DNA of 64,000 nucleotides from Flectobacillus major DSM 103 (GTDB taxonomy: Bacteria; Bacteroidota; Bacteroidia; Cytophagales; Spirosomataceae), in contig NZ_KE386491.1 of the NCBI RefSeq assembly GCF_000427405.1, forward strand, positions 1-64,000. Direction: 5' to 3'. Each line of letters begins with the position of its first letter. The first letter of the stretch is position 1. The notes beneath the pieces were generated by a model. The model was not told the origin of the DNA and did not search any database. It was given only the letters and a program-made list of their open reading frames with translations. This document shows, one piece after another, positions 28,545-37,709 of the stretch. The position numbers and the translations under genes are program-made.

Positions 28545-29580
28545 GAATAAATAAATTATTTTAATAAATAATTGAGCCGTAAGTATTTGATAGTTAACTT
28601 TTTATAGATGTCAGGTAGAAATTCTCTATTTTTGTTTATAAAATATGGTGTTTTTGGCACAGCATTTGTAAATATTTTAAATGAAGTATTTATCCATATT
28701 TTATCTTCCAGCAAGATATTTAATCAAAATGACTTTGGATATTAATGTATTGTAAAGAAATAATAGAGAAAAACTTACTTTTAAGGTTTTTGGCACTACA
28801 TTTGATACTGTTTTAAATATAAAAATTAAGGTTCGACTCAAAATAAAAAAATAATAGTACAGAAATATAACAGTAAGTATGCCAACTTATTGATTAAAGA
28901 TTAGCCATTCTTTTTGCCGCCACGAAAGGAGTATGGATTTTGAAAACAAAGTTGCTATCGTAGTTTTATGCTTTGATAGGCTTTAATGTATCAAAATTTA
29001 TCGCTCAAAATGATAGTTATGGTGTCCTTAGCGATGTCATTGCCATAACTTACCTCATTGCTGTCTGTACATTTTCCATTTATTCGGAAGAAATATCAAC
29101 ATATTTGAAATCTATTTTCAAATAAAAAAATACCGATTTGTACTAATGCTACTTGATAGAATCTATAGGTAGGTTCTAAACAAGAAAAGTAAGTACAGTT
29201 GTGCGTCGGCCAGGGTGTTTTGTATACCCAGCCTGTGTAAAAATCTTTACGGTAAGGTTGTTATCTTTTTATTAGCGGCTAACTATTGGCGGATAGTTGT
29301 CAACTAAATAAATCGTGTTACCTCCGTATTGGAAAGGGGTTGAATTGGGGATTATTCTGGAGTATTGGCGGATTTCTCTGGTTTTATATAACCCCATTCT
29401 TCCTTTATTTCCTTAAAAAATGTCAAATTGCTATTGTTGATTCACTATTGTAGGATAGTTTATTCTTCAGTTTTATTTAAGTTATTATCGTCCTTACTTT
29501 ATTAGTTATTATCAAGTATGTAATACCTCAACGTATTCGCTATGCTTGTAAAACTAATTACCTAACCCTTAAGATTATAG
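28545..29580. other. Gene-poor kilobase, possibly decayed small genes or a non-coding RNA
   Basis: Nearly 1.1 kb has no good ORF. A 50-codon frame with TTG start at 28973-29125 encodes a hydrophobic stretch (DVIAITYLIAVCTFSIY). Between about 29190 and 29480, peptide-like pieces appear in different frames: VVIFLLAANYWRIVVN, then GIILEYWRISLVLYNPILP, then LKKCQIAIVDSLL. Together they resemble a small membrane protein with an NPxxP turn broken by stops and frameshifts. An 11-base repeat TATTGGCGGAT occurs at 29284 and 29363. A strong terminator follows at 29581, so some transcript probably ends here. Confidence 0.35.
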
Positions 29581-29611
29581 CCCCGAATTGCGAAAGCTTT
29601 TCGGGGTTTTT
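29581..29611 (+). terminator. Strong Rho-independent terminator in front of the TonB receptor gene
   Basis: CCCCGAA pairs with TTCGGGG around a short loop with an inner GC..GC step, followed by TTTTTATTT. It lies upstream of, not after, any recognised gene, so it ends an unidentified transcript from 28.5-29.58 kb. Confidence 0.8.
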
Positions 29612-29624
29612 ATTTATTTGGTCT

Positions 29625-29632
29625 TAACTTTG
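29625..29632 (+). promoter_or_regulatory. Candidate -7 element for the TonB-dependent receptor gene
   Basis: TAACTTTG matches TAnnTTTG exactly and lies 22 bases before ATG 29654, just after the terminator. Confidence 0.5.
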
Positions 29633-29653
29633 CTCAGAAATCAACTTATCTCT

Positions 29654-31714
29654 ATGTATATCTCCAACAAAACCGTCATACTGATTATTGGTACTATATT
29701 GCTTATTTGCAGTGATATTATGGCCATAATTACTCCCAAAGATTCTATTCCTTCAACACGCGAGTTAGCTCCTGTAACAATCTATTCTTCACGAGTACCC
29801 ACAAAAGACAACCAACTTCCTGTAGCAGTATCGGTAATAGGCAAAGACCGCCTGCAAGTAGGACAAACCAAAATGTCGCTGTTTGAGTCGTTGACAGCAG
29901 TACCGGGGGTGTTTGCAATGAATTCCGAGAACTTTGCCCAAGACCTGCGTATTTCTATCCGAGGGTTTGGGGCAAGAGCGGCATTTGGTATTCGAGGACT
30001 CAAAATCGTAATGGATGGTATTCCTGAATCTACACCCGATGGTACAGCCAAGTTAGGTAATATGGACGTAGGTATGGTAGAAAGAGTAGAAGTTATAAAG
30101 GGAGCTACAGCAGGAATTTATGGAAACGCTTCGGGAGGGGTAATAAGCCTTATTTCGGAATATATTCCTGAAAAACCATTTGCCGAATTTAGTACAACAT
30201 TGGGTGCTTGGGGCTTGGCAAGGTATCAGGTAAAAACTGGTGGTACTACAGGAAAGTTTTCTTATTTGGCCAATGCTTCTCGTTTGCAAAGTACAGGATA
30301 CCGAGATAAAAGTACCCTAGAACGTAACCTTATCAACCTAAAGTTGGGCTATCAGTTTACCGAAAATGCCAAACTAACTTTTCTGGCAGGCTATGTTGAT
30401 AGCCCCAAAGCAGAAGACCCTGGTGGACTTACCCTAGAGGAAGTTGGTAATAACCGAAGGCAAGCTCGCAAAGCCAATATTGATTACAATACCACCGAAA
30501 CTTTCAAGCAGGTTCGCCTTGCTATGGTTTATGACCAAAATATTGGCAAAAATCAACAATTAAATATCAGAAGTTTTTATGTAAACCGTGATTTTAATAC
30601 CAACCAAGGTTTTGAGAATAGTGGACAAATTGCCTTCAAACGAGAATTTTGGGGAGGAGGTGTCGCTTATCAATGGACATTGCGACGATACCGCCTAAAA
30701 ACAGGAGTAGACCTAGAAAATCAAAGCGATAACCGTCAACGATATGATAATAAATTAGGATTAAGGGGAACTTTGCGGTTGGATCAGCTTGAGGACTTTC
30801 GGAATGTAGGACTATATATTTTACAAGAATTTACCCCAACCAAACATATTCGGGTAGCTTTTAATACACGTTACGATTGGGTAAATTTGGAAGTAAAAGA
30901 CGCATTTTTATCGGATGGGAATCAGTCGGCAACAAAGAATTTCAAGCGTTTTAGTCCAATGCTAGGTATTTCTTATAATTTCAATAACCGAAATACGATT
31001 TATAGTAATTTTACTAGCAATTTTGAAACCCCATCGCTCAACGAACTAACCAATAACCCTACAGGACAAGGAGGCTTTAATCCTGATTTGGCCCCTCAAA
31101 AGTCTCAGAACTATGAATTAGGCTATAAAGCATGGCTGGGTACAAAAATTAGGGTAGACCTCGCTGTATTCAAAGTAAAAGTACAAGACGAAATTGTACC
31201 GTATCAGTTGCCCAATCAGGTAGGACGCACTTTTTATAGAAATGCAGGGTTGTCGACTCGCAATGGCCTTGAACTGGGCATTACCTATAAAATGTTGCCA
31301 GCTTTAACGGGGTATTTTAATTATACCTACTCTGACTTTAAATACCAAAGCTATCAGACATTGGCAGGTAAATACGACGGAAATGCCCTTCCTGGAATAC
31401 CAAACCATAATGTATATTCCGAGATCCGATATTTTCCGAAAACGGGCTTTTTTGCAATAGCTCAGTTTCGTAGTATTAGCTCAATATCGGCCAACGATGC
31501 CAATACAGTAAAAGTTGATGGTTATGCACTAGTAAATTTACGTTTGGGTTGGCAAAAACAACTCAAAGGCATTTTGATAGAGCCATTTATAGGAGTAAAT
31601 AATATCAACAACGCCGTATATTTTGCCAATATCCAAATCAACGCCACAGCAAACAGATATTATGAACCCGCTTCAGGCAGATTTTTCTTTGGAGGACTCA
31701 AGGTACGAATCTAA
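29654..31714 (+). CDS. TonB-dependent outer-membrane receptor (siderophore/metal type)
   Basis: The 686-residue outer-membrane receptor imports a ligand using TonB energy. A signal segment (VILIIGTILLICSDIMA) is followed by a plug domain (about 40-180) with GVFAMNSENFAQDLRISIRG, GIRGLKIVMDGIP and VEVIKGATAGIYGNASGGVI, then a 22-strand barrel with NFTSNFETPSLNEL and an end region RFFFGG. There is no N-terminal carboxypeptidase-like domain and no susD gene, so it is not a SusC pair; iron-siderophore or metal-complex uptake is more likely. The longer frame start at 29588 lies inside the terminator hairpin and is rejected in favour of ATG 29654. Confidence 0.92.
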   Translation: MYISNKTVILIIGTILLICSDIMAIITPKDSIPSTRELAPVTIYSSRVPTKDNQLPVAVSVIGKDRLQVGQTKMSLFESLTAVPGVFAMNSENFAQDLRISIRGFGARAAFGIRGLKIVMDGIPESTPDGTAKLGNMDVGMVERVEVIKGATAGIYGNASGGVISLISEYIPEKPFAEFSTTLGAWGLARYQVKTGGTTGKFSYLANASRLQSTGYRDKSTLERNLINLKLGYQFTENAKLTFLAGYVDSPKAEDPGGLTLEEVGNNRRQARKANIDYNTTETFKQVRLAMVYDQNIGKNQQLNIRSFYVNRDFNTNQGFENSGQIAFKREFWGGGVAYQWTLRRYRLKTGVDLENQSDNRQRYDNKLGLRGTLRLDQLEDFRNVGLYILQEFTPTKHIRVAFNTRYDWVNLEVKDAFLSDGNQSATKNFKRFSPMLGISYNFNNRNTIYSNFTSNFETPSLNELTNNPTGQGGFNPDLAPQKSQNYELGYKAWLGTKIRVDLAVFKVKVQDEIVPYQLPNQVGRTFYRNAGLSTRNGLELGITYKMLPALTGYFNYTYSDFKYQSYQTLAGKYDGNALPGIPNHNVYSEIRYFPKTGFFAIAQFRSISSISANDANTVKVDGYALVNLRLGWQKQLKGILIEPFIGVNNINNAVYFANIQINATANRYYEPASGRFFFGGLKVRI

Positions 31715-31800
31715 ATAAAATGTATGCCGTTTAAAAACAGAGGGTTAGAAAAAAAGTGTACGAATACCCAAAAAGGAACTAAAAATCTTTGGAAAATGCT

Positions 31801-31808
31801 TATATTTG
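31801..31808 (+). promoter_or_regulatory. Candidate -7 element for ssrA
   Basis: TATATTTG matches TAnnTTTG and lies 53 bases before the mature tmRNA 5' end, implying a processed precursor. No -33 box at the expected spacing. Confidence 0.4.
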
Positions 31809-31861
31809 CAAGCTGATTCTCAAAAAGAAGAAAGATTTTCTTTGAAAATTAGTCAAATTAG

Positions 31862-32257
31862 GGGGGCGACCGGTATTGACAGCTTGAGCACTCTAATTGT
31901 AAGCACGTCGGGAGTAGGGTAGATCTCCTGTTAAAAATCAATCCGAACCATAACTGGCAATACACAGTATGCCATGGCAGCTTAATTCCTAATTTAGGGT
32001 AAGTCATGGGTTGCTATCAACTAGGTTGATGCTTCCCGCCACATCCCACTTGGCCAAACTCTGCCGTCAAGGTCTGGGGTGTCGAAATGCAGAGTCGGTT
32101 TTTGCTGATGTCTCTGAGCAAAATCTAGTATACCGAGACTACGGGTTATTTTAGGTCAGGCTTGAACCTTGTTAACCTCGACAATTAATCAAGACTAAAC
32201 GTGTAGAAAGCTATTGGTTTCCTTGTCTGGACGAGAGTTCGAATCTCTCCGTCTCCA
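31862..32257 (+). ncRNA. ssrA: Transfer-messenger RNA (tmRNA)
   Basis: tmRNA rescues stalled ribosomes and tags the unfinished protein for degradation. The 5' end GGGGGCGACCGGTATTGACA and the 3' T-arm and acceptor (GAGAGTTCGAATCTCTCC then GTCTCCA) are typical; GGGGGC pairs with GTCTCC. The CCA is not encoded. An internal reading frame ends in the tag GNTQYAMAA (31957-31983) followed by TAA, resembling tags of other Bacteroidota. The exact resume codon upstream of the Gly codon is uncertain. A strong hairpin terminator follows within ten bases. Confidence 0.96.
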
Positions 32258-32261
32258 CTCT

Positions 32262-32298
32262 AAAAAACCGCTTAATTCTAAGAATTAAGCGGTTTTTT
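32262..32298. terminator. Bidirectional terminator between ssrA and the dioxygenase gene
   Basis: AAAAAACCGCTTAATT and AATTAAGCGGTTTTTT form a perfect 16-bp stem with a 5-base loop, with T runs in both directions, between two converging genes. Confidence 0.92.
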
Positions 32299-32307
32299 GC
32301 GTTTAAA

Positions 32308-33282
32308 TTATGAAAAGATTTTTTTGAAAATTCTATTTTTTAAGCGAATAAATTTTAATACCGTCGATAGATTTTTTAATCGATTATTTAAAATAAAAGT
32401 CCCTTTATCGGTATTGATATGGTTGATGCGATGGCCATTGAATGAAGGTTCTACTGTTTTACCTGATTTAATATCAATAAAATCATTCCTCAAATGCAGC
32501 TCGTTGGTTACCATATTCGACAGCATTGGTGTATAATACAAGCAATCTTGAAAGTAATAATGTGTTACCTGCGAGTAGCGAGTACTACTGAGGTTTTCGA
32601 CCTTCGATCCACCATGAATAATATTTGACGACCAAATAAGGGCATCTCCTTTTTTGGCATAAAAATGCTTTTTCTCAAAATCCGAAACATTCATGATACT
32701 TTCTATAAAGCTCTCATAATCATTGTATTCGCTATAAGAAGTATCGTTTGGCTCTTTCTTAAAATGGGCGAAATTATATTCGGGCATTTTATGCGATTTG
32801 GCATAGTAAAATACTGCCCCATTTTCGGGCGTAATATCTTCTAAAGCTACCCACACACCACACATAAAACGGGCAGGAATAGAGCTAAAGTGAATGGTGT
32901 CGGAGTGGGCACGTTGTTGTGTTCCTACCTTAAAATTCAAGGTCTGAAAAGGAATCGGTTCTCTGTCGTATAGCATTTCTAAAGTAGCCAATACTTTAGG
33001 ATGGCTTGCTACCTGCTTCACACTTTCCGAATACATCCACAAGTCCTGAATTCTAACTTTATCACGATGGGTACTTACAGGAAAATCAAAATTAAAGCCT
33101 TTGTTGTCCATTTCGGCTTTGACATCGTCTATCAGCGACTCTGCAAACAAATTTGGAATAACAACAAAGCCATTGGTATGATATTCTAAGGCTATTTTTT
33201 GGTCTGCTTCGCTAAGGTTTTTGGTTTTGAGAATTTCATTGAAAAAAGGCGACTCAACCCAAGGTAAGTTCATTTGATGCAT
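32308..33282 (-). CDS. Phytanoyl-CoA dioxygenase (PhyH) family protein
   Basis: The 324-residue protein belongs to the Fe(II)/2-oxoglutarate-dependent PhyH family. The N-terminal TNGFVVIPNLFAESLIDDVK, the proximal HxD in QRAHSDTIHFSS (about 130-141) and the distal histidine in IIHGGSKV, with an arginine shortly after (SSTRYSQVTH), make a complete facial triad. Members hydroxylate varied small molecules; the substrate here is unknown. Cytoplasmic. A TATATTTG -7-like element lies upstream on its strand (33337-33330). It shares a bidirectional terminator with ssrA. Confidence 0.88.
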   Translation of the reverse strand: MHQMNLPWVESPFFNEILKTKNLSEADQKIALEYHTNGFVVIPNLFAESLIDDVKAEMDNKGFNFDFPVSTHRDKVRIQDLWMYSESVKQVASHPKVLATLEMLYDREPIPFQTLNFKVGTQQRAHSDTIHFSSIPARFMCGVWVALEDITPENGAVFYYAKSHKMPEYNFAHFKKEPNDTSYSEYNDYESFIESIMNVSDFEKKHFYAKKGDALIWSSNIIHGGSKVENLSSTRYSQVTHYYFQDCLYYTPMLSNMVTNELHLRNDFIDIKSGKTVEPSFNGHRINHINTDKGTFILNNRLKNLSTVLKFIRLKNRIFKKIFS

Positions 33283-33479
33283 AAAGCTATATAGGTTTGA
33301 TGGAATAAATACTAAAAATTAACCTCTTACAAATATACACAACTAATTGAGGGAATTGGTATTGTATCAATCGAGAAAATATTATAGGGAAATCCCAAAA
33401 TCTATTTTGTTGGCTAATTGAAAAGAGGTAACCGCTGTATTCTAAAACCTATTTATCTTTACAAAAAAATCCAAAAGCT

Positions 33480-34109
33480 ATGTCTGAATTAATAGAGAAA
33501 TTTTTACAACAACGAGAGTCTTCAAATTTAGAATTTAAAAGTAAAATAGATAATCCTTTCAAAATTGCTCGTACTTTAGCTGCTTTTGCCAATACCTCAG
33601 GAGGAACTTTGTTGATTGGAATCAATGACGACAGAACCGTAAAAGGCTGTACTGAATTGGATGAAATGTTGAAAATAGAGCAGGCCGCCGAGCACCTTAT
33701 TGTTCCTCCTATTGCTATTAGGTATCGGTCTGAAATGTGGGAAGGCAAGCGTAAAGTATTAATAATAGAAGTAGACGAAAGTATTGACAAACCTCACGAA
33801 GCGATTGATGAAAAAGGAAATCGTACCGTTTATGTGCGTGCCAACGACCAAACTACACCTGTAGGAAAGGAAATGTCTCAGATTTTGGATAAGGCCGACA
33901 AAGCCGTAGAAAAAGAGATACTCGAACAGCCCAATGTCAAGTACTTAATTATGTATTTGAAGAAAAACAAAAGAATTGCGGCTCGTGAATATGCCAAATT
34001 GGTGAATATTTCGGAATATAGGGCCAAAAAGCTCTTAGAAACGCTCACTTACGAAGGTGTTTTGCTAATGCTTACCAAACAACGCCCTCCACAGTTTGTA
34101 TTGAAATAA
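33480..34109 (+). CDS. AlbA_2 (Schlafen-type) ATP-binding/DNA-binding domain protein
   Basis: The 209 residues start with the AlbA_2 domain: ESSNLEFKSK (about 13-22), then the conserved GTLLIGINDDRTVKG and the strand YVRANDQTTPVG. The C-terminal part (about 150-205) looks like a winged helix (REYAKLVNISEYRAKKLLETL). Proteins of this type are often called transcription regulators or RNA-associated factors; the precise role is unknown. Cytoplasmic. It runs convergent with the LacI-type gene, with only 8 bases between their stops. Confidence 0.85.
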   Translation: MSELIEKFLQQRESSNLEFKSKIDNPFKIARTLAAFANTSGGTLLIGINDDRTVKGCTELDEMLKIEQAAEHLIVPPIAIRYRSEMWEGKRKVLIIEVDESIDKPHEAIDEKGNRTVYVRANDQTTPVGKEMSQILDKADKAVEKEILEQPNVKYLIMYLKKNKRIAAREYAKLVNISEYRAKKLLETLTYEGVLLMLTKQRPPQFVLK

Positions 34110-34117
34110 CGCTAGGT

Positions 34118-35128
34118 TTAATGAATAATCAGTTTAGTATTAACGATAATTTCTTCGGGGGCTAGTTGAATATCGTTGGGCGTGTTAATAATTTTTAGTA
34201 ATAAATTGGCTGCTTGCTCGCCCATCGAATAGGCAAATTGCTCGACAGATGCCAGCGGAGGGTTGTCTAAATAGGCTGTAATAGGCAAATTGGCAAAACT
34301 CACAAAAACAATATCTTTATTAGGCACAAGTCCTTTATGTTTGCAGGCTTGCATAGCATACAAAGCAACGTAATCATTAAAACAGAATACTGCTTCTGGA
34401 GGTTTGGGGCTATTGATTAGCTCCAACATCTTTTTGGTGGTATCCTCCTTACTCAAATCCGATGATTTGATATAATACTGATAAATAGGAAGCCCAAACT
34501 GCTTCATGGCATGCCAATACCCCATAAGGCGTTCGTCAGATATTTCTAAACTGGCGGGGCCATTCAAAATAGCTACTCTTTTAAGTCCTTTTTGAGCCAA
34601 AAAATTAATTACCTCAAAAGCAGCATCGGCAATATTGCCACGCACTTTATTGACGGGAACATCTTTGGGAACACGGTCGAAAAAAACAACAGGAATACCA
34701 TAGTTTTCTAACTCTCTGAACTGATAATACTGGGTGGTTTCGGCCGAAATAGAGGCAATTACGCCATCGACCCGGCTACTGATAAACGACTTGATTGCAC
34801 GAGTTTCACGCTCTAGTTTATCGCGCGATTGGCTGATAACCACATTATAGTTTTGCTCTGAGATAACGTCTTCAATACCTGTAATAGCCTGCGAAAAAAA
34901 TTCTTCTTTGAGGTGTGGCAATACTACGCCTATTGTAGAGGTTTTATTTTTTTTCAATAAAATAGCAGCAGGATTGGGTACATAATTAAGTTTTTTAGCA
35001 ACCTCAAAAACCCTTTCTTTAGTACGCAAGCCAATACGAGGGTGGTTTTGTAAAGCTCTCGAAACCGTTGAAATAGAAATACCTAATTCTTGAGCAATTT
35101 GTTTGATGGTAACCTGTGTTTTTTGCAT
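34118..35128 (-). CDS. LacI-family transcriptional regulator, probably of the galactose genes
   Basis: The 336-residue protein has the LacI helix-turn-helix at residues 4-50 (TIKQIAQELGISISTVSRAL, then a hinge ending VPNPAA) and a periplasmic-binding-protein-like ligand domain from about 58 onward. It is divergent from galK-galT, with a palindrome suited to a LacI dimer in the shared 233-base gap (35291-35314). By position it most likely responds to galactose or a related sugar and controls galKT and itself. This is inferred from context; the ligand is not identifiable from sequence. Confidence 0.88.
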   Translation of the reverse strand: MQKTQVTIKQIAQELGISISTVSRALQNHPRIGLRTKERVFEVAKKLNYVPNPAAILLKKNKTSTIGVVLPHLKEEFFSQAITGIEDVISEQNYNVVISQSRDKLERETRAIKSFISSRVDGVIASISAETTQYYQFRELENYGIPVVFFDRVPKDVPVNKVRGNIADAAFEVINFLAQKGLKRVAILNGPASLEISDERLMGYWHAMKQFGLPIYQYYIKSSDLSKEDTTKKMLELINSPKPPEAVFCFNDYVALYAMQACKHKGLVPNKDIVFVSFANLPITAYLDNPPLASVEQFAYSMGEQAANLLLKIINTPNDIQLAPEEIIVNTKLIIH

Positions 35129-35290
35129 ACTGTATTTTATTTTCTTTCGCCTCAGACATATATAAGGCCTAAATTACAAACAATTATGTTGAATCCGTTG
35201 GGCTTGATTCAAAAAAACATTCATCTTGTGCAAATGTTTGATTATAGGACAAACCCGCATTTATTGGATTTTTGCCAATATTTTCCTGAT

Positions 35291-35314
35291 TTAGAAAACA
35301 CTGAGGTTTTCTAA
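35291..35314. promoter_or_regulatory. Palindromic operator candidate for the galKT regulator
   Basis: TTAGAAAAC-N6-GTTTTCTAA is a perfect dyad with 9-base arms, 47 bases before the galK ATG, in the gap between divergent regulator and galK. The size and symmetry suit a LacI-family dimer. Confidence 0.55.
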
Positions 35315-35361
35315 ATTTCTCAAAAATATCGTCCTTTGAGTAAAAATAATCTCCTTCAAGA

Positions 35362-36516
35362 ATGTACCCTAATTCTATTATTCAAAAATTCACAAGTGTT
35401 TTTTTTGCCCAACCAACGTTGGTATTGCGTGCCCCAGGCCGTATAAATCTGATTGGCGAACATACCGATTATAACGACGGTTATGTGTTGCCTGCAAGTA
35501 TCGACAAGGCTATTTATTTTGCTATTGCCCCACGCCCCGACCGTATTTGTCATCTTGTAGCCTATGATCTAGATAGCGAAATAAAGGTTTCTCTCGATAA
35601 TTTTACCCAATCTGATATTGCTTGGAGTAACTACCTGATGGGGGTAGTTGACGAACTTCAAAAGGCTGGGTATTCTTTCCAAGGTTTTAATGTAGTTTTT
35701 GGTGGAGATATTCCTCTGGGGGCTGGCGTGTCGTCGTCGGCTGCTGTCGAAACGGGTTTGGCTTTTGCACTTAATCAAATATACCATTTAGGTTTGTCGA
35801 CCATGCAAATGGTAAAAATGGCCAAGGCTGCCGAAAATAATTTTGTAGGGGTAAATTGTGGCATAATGGACCAATTTGCTTCGATGTTTGGCAAAAAAGA
35901 TGCCGTCATTCGCCTTGATTGTCGTGATTTAAGCTATGAATACTTTCCGATTGAATTGCCCAATCATGCCGTAATTCTTTGTAATTCGGGTGTCAAACAC
36001 TCCTTGGGCGATTCTGAATATAATACTCGCCGCCAAGAGTGTGAAGAAGCACTACGCATTTTTGCCCAAAATTTTGATAATATTACAAGCTGGCGTGATA
36101 TTTCTTTTGAAATGCTAGCAACTATAAAAAACCAACTTAACCACACCGTATATCGTCGAGCCAAATATGTAATTGGCGAAATAGAAAGAGTTATAGTGGC
36201 TTGTGATGCTCTCAATCAGCATGATTTGGCTACATTTGGCCAAAAAATGTATGAAACACATTTGGGTTTACAACATGATTATGAGGTGAGTTGTCCAGAA
36301 TTAGACTTCCTTGTAGAACAAACTTTGACCGATTCGGCTGTGATAGGTGCTAGAATGATGGGGGGGGGCTTTGGAGGCTGTACCGTCAATATTGTAGAAA
36401 AAGCACAACAAGAGGTGTTTTTACAAAGAATGAAAGCTACATACTTAGAAAAATACCAAAAAGAATTAGTTTGTTATGTAGTAGCACTTACCAATGGCAC
36501 TGAAATTATCGGATAG
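35362..36516 (+). CDS. galK: Galactokinase
   Basis: Galactokinase phosphorylates galactose to galactose-1-phosphate, the entry step of the Leloir pathway. The 384 residues fit the family. GHMP-kinase motifs are all present: the galactokinase signature GRINLIGEHTDYNDGYVLP (about 27-45), the ATP loop PLGAGVSSSAAVE (about 118-130) and motif 3 MMGGGFGGCTVN (about 333-344). Motif 3 includes a run of nine Gs. It is followed by galT after 79 bases on the same strand. Confidence 0.97.
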   Translation: MYPNSIIQKFTSVFFAQPTLVLRAPGRINLIGEHTDYNDGYVLPASIDKAIYFAIAPRPDRICHLVAYDLDSEIKVSLDNFTQSDIAWSNYLMGVVDELQKAGYSFQGFNVVFGGDIPLGAGVSSSAAVETGLAFALNQIYHLGLSTMQMVKMAKAAENNFVGVNCGIMDQFASMFGKKDAVIRLDCRDLSYEYFPIELPNHAVILCNSGVKHSLGDSEYNTRRQECEEALRIFAQNFDNITSWRDISFEMLATIKNQLNHTVYRRAKYVIGEIERVIVACDALNQHDLATFGQKMYETHLGLQHDYEVSCPELDFLVEQTLTDSAVIGARMMGGGFGGCTVNIVEKAQQEVFLQRMKATYLEKYQKELVCYVVALTNGTEIIG

Positions 36517-36595
36517 ATAAGTAATAGCTTGGTATTGTATGTAGATGATTATGGTATTCATCTAGTGGCATAAAACAATCGATAAAACTTGAAAA

Positions 36596-37636
36596 ATGAA
36601 TTTTGACGAAAATCCTCATAGAAGATATAACCCCCTAACAGACAGCTGGGTATTGGTGTCGCCACACCGTGCTAAACGGCCTTGGCAAGGACAAGTAGAA
36701 AAGCTTGCCTCCGATAACCGTCCTGCTCATGACCCTTCGTGTTACCTGTGTGCAGGTAATACCCGAGCCAATGGCGAGGTCAATCCTGAGTATAAAAATG
36801 TTTATATTTTTGATAACGACTTTGCAGCCTTATTGGCCGACACCCCTCAAGAAGAATACGCAGATGGCGAGTTGTTTTTAGCAAAATCAGAGAGCGGCGT
36901 TGGGCGTGTGGTGTGTTTTTCGCCTTATCATAATCTTACTGTTCCAGAGATGGAGGAAGCCGACATTAGGGCTGTAGTGGATGCTTGGGTAGACGAATAC
37001 CTACAACTTGGAGCAAAGGACTTTATAAATTATGTTCAAATATTTGAGAATAAAGGTTTTGTAATGGGTTGTTCTAATCCACATCCTCATGGACAGATTT
37101 GGGCACAAAGTAGTATTCCCGACGAGCCACTCAAAAAACAACAAGCTCAGCTTAAATATTGGCAAAAGCATCAGCGTTCACTTTTGAGCGACTACATAGC
37201 CAGAGAGTTAGAAAAACAAGAAAGAGTTTTGTTTGAAAATGAGCATTTTGTGGCTTTAGTGCCATTTTGGGCTGTTTGGCCTTTTGAAGCAATGCTTATT
37301 CCTAAGCGAAAAATGGCTAGAATTTCGGATATGACTTCCGACGAAAGAGATGCCCTTGCCAATGCCTATAAACGTTTGACAGTAAGGTATGACAATCTTT
37401 TTGAAACGTCATTTCCTTATTCGGCGGGTATTCACCAGGCCCCAACCGACGGCGAAGAACATGACGAGTGGCATTGGCATTTTGTATTTTATCCTCCACT
37501 TTTGCGTTCGGCAACTGTCAAGAAATTTATGGTGGGTTATGAAATGCTCGCCAACCCTCAGCGAGATATTTCGGCCGAAAAAAGCGCGAATATTCTCAGA
37601 AATTTATCCGAAATACATTACAAGAACGTAGAATAA
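36596..37636 (+). CDS. galT: UDP-glucose--hexose-1-phosphate uridylyltransferase
   Basis: GalT exchanges galactose-1-phosphate with UDP-glucose, giving UDP-galactose and glucose-1-phosphate. The 346 residues belong to the HIT superfamily. The zinc-site [12 protein letters not shown] (about 43-54) and the active-site motif [10 protein letters not shown] (about 159-168) with its nucleophilic histidine are intact. A second histidine cluster, HEWHWHF-like ([12 protein letters not shown]), follows near 290. It is co-oriented with galK and likely co-transcribed. A hairpin terminator lies 24 bases after the stop. Confidence 0.97.
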   Translation: MNFDENPHRRYNPLTDSWVLVSPHRAKRPWQGQVEKLASDNRPAHDPSCYLCAGNTRANGEVNPEYKNVYIFDNDFAALLADTPQEEYADGELFLAKSESGVGRVVCFSPYHNLTVPEMEEADIRAVVDAWVDEYLQLGAKDFINYVQIFENKGFVMGCSNPHPHGQIWAQSSIPDEPLKKQQAQLKYWQKHQRSLLSDYIARELEKQERVLFENEHFVALVPFWAVWPFEAMLIPKRKMARISDMTSDERDALANAYKRLTVRYDNLFETSFPYSAGIHQAPTDGEEHDEWHWHFVFYPPLLRSATVKKFMVGYEMLANPQRDISAEKSANILRNLSEIHYKNVE

Positions 37637-37660
37637 CAGTCGGTATTTTAGCATGTCAGC

Positions 37661-37699
37661 AAATGCTATCATTGTTGTTATAATTCAATGATAGCATTT
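37661..37699. terminator. Hairpin between galT and the cytochrome gene
   Basis: AAATGCTATCATTG and CAATGATAGCATTT form a perfect 14-bp stem with an 11-base loop between converging genes. Confidence 0.75.
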
Positions 37700-37709
37700 A
37701 CAGATATGT

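Noticed and set aside
28933-28986. 17-codon ATG frame in the gap after the GroES-like gene
   Set aside because: Too short and ends in a stop; at best a remnant.
29588-29653. N-terminal extension of the TonB receptor from a TTG at 29588
   Set aside because: It lies within a terminator hairpin and upstream of the -7 element at 29625.
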